Assembly (NCBI RefSeq): GCF_017571465.1
Contig: NZ_JAGETV010000002.1
Coordinates: 124,001-188,000, forward strand
Source of the DNA: Thiomicrorhabdus marina
GTDB taxonomy: Bacteria > Pseudomonadota > Gammaproteobacteria > Thiomicrospirales > Thiomicrospiraceae
DNA: 64,000 nt
Reading direction: 5' to 3'
Part shown: positions 62,073 through 64,000 of the stretch, one piece after another
Numbering within the stretch: the first letter of the stretch is position 1
Layout of the letters: every line of letters begins with the position of its first letter
Program-made: the position numbers and the translations under genes
Notes under the pieces: generated by a model
Databases searched by the model: none
What the model was told of the DNA's origin: nothing
Seen by the model: only the letters and a program-made list of their open reading frames with translations

Positions 62073-62795
62073 CTATTTTGCGCAAATCTTTTTAACTGTC
62101 GATTGTTCATTTAGCTGAACGATATTCATATAATGGCAAAAATCATTTTTAGCTAAGCTAGTTATTAACCGCTTAGATAGATCAAATCGATAATAGGATT
62201 TAGTATCAAGTTGCCATTTAATACTGAACAAAACCTGCGCCTTTTGTTTACTTGTTATCTTGTTCCAAGCAGGCAGCATTGACATGGTTGTTAACCAATG
62301 CACTTTCGAGTTTTGTCCCAGAACCAATTGAAGACCGCTGAATATCTCAGCAAATTGCTTATCAAATTCATTGAGCCGTATTTTTGTTTCAAGTACTTGT
62401 AATTGATAGTATGGGTTTGCAGGTTGCACACTTACCGCTTTTACAGCATATTTATTCGCTAGCCTTAATAAGCTAGCAACCTCTTTCTCAACAGCATCCG
62501 ATTGCTGCAATTGATAAGCTTGCCACTGGAATACTTTTGATAAGTAATAATAGGCTTTTGCATTATCAACCCAAAGCAGTGAGGTGTTAAGCAACTGTTT
62601 CGTTCTTATTATTTGCTGTTCAGAAGGCAGGTTATTTGCACTCCAGACATCAACTTTACTCGTGGCGGAGCTAAGCATTGCCGAGCTAACAAAATAACGT
62701 GCGGAGGCAATTAGACAACCAATTACCAGAAAAGCAAACAACCACTTAACCAACCTTTGCACCAATAAACGGCCTAACCATTCAGTCTGGAACAC
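62073..62795 (-). CDS. Membrane-anchored polysaccharide-locus protein (possibly VpsP-like)
   Basis: About 240 residues; GTG at 62795 has AAGG 6 nt upstream (a TTG two codons earlier is the alternative). One N-terminal membrane helix (about 17-36), then a TPR-like helical periplasmic region with A-K-A-Y-Y-Y-L-S-K-V-F-Q-W-Q-A and P-A-N-P-Y-Y-Q-L-Q-V. It resembles accessory proteins in vibrio-type EPS loci sometimes named VpsP, but I am not certain. Two bp after the PHP phosphatase gene and thus in the kinase-phosphatase operon. Confidence 0.65.
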   Translation of the reverse strand: MFQTEWLGRLLVQRLVKWLFAFLVIGCLIASARYFVSSAMLSSATSKVDVWSANNLPSEQQIIRTKQLLNTSLLWVDNAKAYYYLSKVFQWQAYQLQQSDAVEKEVASLLRLANKYAVKAVSVQPANPYYQLQVLETKIRLNEFDKQFAEIFSGLQLVLGQNSKVHWLTTMSMLPAWNKITSKQKAQVLFSIKWQLDTKSYYRFDLSKRLITSLAKNDFCHYMNIVQLNEQSTVKKICAK

Positions 62796-62803
62796 ATTCA
62801 ACC

Positions 62804-63532
62804 TTAATCGAAAAACTTTGATTGACTAATCAGCCGTGGATTTACAACAAGCAATTTTTCGACCTGTTCCACACCGACTAATGATCGCGCGTATTGGATT
62901 GCTTCCTGAAAAACTGGCGGCCGATAACGCATATTGTGCGCATCACTCGCCATAATCGTTAGCTTATCTTCCATTAAAAAACGGATGGCGGTTTCCTTTA
63001 CCTTAACGCCAAACTGTCCTGTCAAAGCACCTAGTGTCAATTGCGTTAAACACCCTTTATCAATAAATTGATCAAGTTTAGACGGCTCTTTTATGAAGGC
63101 TTTATTACGTTCAGGATGGGCAATCATAGGCACATAACCTAACTGAAGTAACCATTCGATCATTTCTATTGCACCATGCGGTATGCGATCTGAAGGGAAT
63201 TCTATAAGCAACACTTTTTTCCCTTGCCACTCCCCCAGAGCAGGCAACAGTTCCTTTTTTACCAAAGGAATAACTTCTGCTGCCAATCGTATTTCTGCTG
63301 CTGCCGCAACTTTTAGGGGTATCGACTCTTGCTCTAACGCCGCTCTAAAAATGCTCAATGCCTCAGCAATCGTTTTTAAGTCATTATCATAGCGACCAAT
63401 GTGTATATGCGGCGTACAAACCATATGGGTCACCCCACACTCGACAGCTTGCTTAGCCATTTTTACGGCACTTTGAAGATCTCTAGCTCCGTCATCAATT
63501 TCAGGTAACAAATGGTTATGCAAGTCATACAT
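62804..63532 (-). CDS. PHP-domain protein-tyrosine phosphatase (CpsB/YwqE type)
   Basis: Mn2+-dependent phosphatase that dephosphorylates the BY-kinase tail. 242 residues with all PHP metal motifs: D-L-H-N-H-L-L-P-E-I-D-D-G-A-R-D (2-17), C-T-P-H-I-H (39-44), A-E-I-R-L (about 78-82), M-I-A-H-P-E-R-N (about 136-143) and A-S-D-A-H-N-M (about 195-201). Located 14 bp downstream of the kinase gene, the expected pairing. PHP-type phosphatases replace the Wzb-type low-molecular-weight enzyme in many loci. Confidence 0.93.
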   Translation of the reverse strand: MYDLHNHLLPEIDDGARDLQSAVKMAKQAVECGVTHMVCTPHIHIGRYDNDLKTIAEALSIFRAALEQESIPLKVAAAAEIRLAAEVIPLVKKELLPALGEWQGKKVLLIEFPSDRIPHGAIEMIEWLLQLGYVPMIAHPERNKAFIKEPSKLDQFIDKGCLTQLTLGALTGQFGVKVKETAIRFLMEDKLTIMASDAHNMRYRPPVFQEAIQYARSLVGVEQVEKLLVVNPRLISQSKFFD

Positions 63533-63546
63533 AAAACAAACGGGAT

Positions 63547-64000
63547 TTATTTATTGTAGCCATAGTAGTCATAGTAGCCTTCGTGATAGTAGCCTTCTTT
63601 TTGAGCCTTCTTAATGTTCACTTGGTTCAACACTACGCCCTTCAATGGTGCATTATTTTGCAATAATTGCCCCACCCCTTTCACTACAGTATCAACGGGA
63701 GTCGCATCACCTTTGATAACATAAACGACCTTGTCAACCGTGCCAGCAAGGACTAGAGCATCACTGACCGCATTTACCGGCGGAGTATCGATAATAATTC
63801 GTTCGTACTTTTGTTCTAAACTAGCAAGTAATTCCGTAAATCGATTATTCATCAAGAGTTCAAGCGGGTTTGGTGGAACATTACCTGCAGGTAGCACGTC
63901 CAGATTATCAACCGTGTATATAGCCTCTTCTAACTCTGAGACACCGGATAACACATTAGCCAGACCAGCAACACCAACACCTATACGCAATTTCTTTGCC
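63547..64000 (-). CDS. wzc: BY-kinase/chain-length regulator, Wzc-like (3' part only)
   Basis: C-terminal part of a bacterial tyrosine autokinase (Wzc/CpsD/VpsO type) controlling polymer length and export. The frame is open to the right edge, so Walker A and the membrane domain are outside the window. Visible: K-L-R-I-G-V-G-V-A-G-L-A-N-V-L-S-G, P-A-G-N-V-P-P-N-P-L-E-L-L, Walker B I-I-I-D-T-P-P-V, and a tyrosine-rich tail (Y-Y-H-E-G-Y-Y-D-Y-Y-G-Y, seven Tyr), the autophosphorylation cluster. It is followed directly by the matching PHP phosphatase. Confidence 0.92.
   Translation of the reverse strand, partial: AKKLRIGVGVAGLANVLSGVSELEEAIYTVDNLDVLPAGNVPPNPLELLMNNRFTELLASLEQKYERIIIDTPPVNAVSDALVLAGTVDKVVYVIKGDATPVDTVVKGVGQLLQNNAPLKGVVLNQVNIKKAQKEGYYHEGYYDYYGYNK

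Overview
The window looks like a chromosomal segment of a moderate-GC gammaproteobacterium. The kdsC-lptC-lptA-lptB-hpf order is a gammaproteobacterial landmark, and the overall style (mgtE nearby, many short dispersed repeats, a very large exopolysaccharide locus) would fit a Thiomicrospira/Hydrogenovibrio/Thiomicrorhabdus-like sulfur oxidiser. The genus is inference only.

Layout. (1) 1-6.7 kb, plus strand, housekeeping: a CaCA antiporter cut by the window edge, kdsC, the Lpt transport genes lptC-lptA-lptB, hpf, mgtE and an OmpA-type lipoprotein. kdsD and rpoN are missing from their usual places, and a 149-bp MITE-like element lies where kdsD would be. (2) 7-64 kb, entirely minus strand, is one giant glycan island. 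Read in the direction of transcription (64 to 7 kb) it begins with a BY-kinase (Wzc-like, cut by the edge), a PHP phosphatase, an accessory membrane protein, Wzx, LicD-like and TagD-like proteins, glycosyltransferases, Wzy, a WcaI-like transferase, Gmd, Fcl, Gmm, ManC, ManB, a WcaJ-like initiator, VanZ, a second polymerase/ligase, a Sel1-SPOR protein, Ugd and a UDP-glucuronate epimerase. A second module follows (38.4-15.5 kb): a PglK-like ABC flippase, the FnlA/FnlB/FnlC set for UDP-L-FucNAc, an EpsG-like polymerase, several glycosyltransferases, and a bacillosamine-type set (PglC, PglD, PglE, PglF homologues) with GalE. The outer-membrane parts (Wzi, a long Wza-type SLBB protein) and a stand-alone Wzz close the island at 12.4-7 kb.

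The genes imply at least two lipid-linked glycans. One starts with a WcaJ-type transferase and uses GDP-mannose/fucose and UDP-glucuronate. The other starts with a PglC-type transferase and uses diNAcBac and FucNAc. Each has its own initiator, flippase and polymerase, and they may share Wza/Wzi export.

Stress, defence and mobile genes are threaded through the island: a Phd/RelE-type pair, a Fic protein with phased operator repeats, an Rpn-type nuclease, a two-gene ATPase plus PD-(D/E)XK nuclease cassette, an orphan XRE regulator, a HepT-MntA pair, a GIY-YIG protein inside a repeat array, and one IS5-family element. The most striking DNA-level feature is that four dispersed intergenic repeat families each also occur once in frame inside a glycan gene (ugd, the UDP-GlcA epimerase gene, manC and a GT2 gene), adding peptide inserts without breaking the reading frame. 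A 5' fragment of ugd at 62 kb and abrupt base-composition changes inside wzx and a GT2 gene mark recombination joints.
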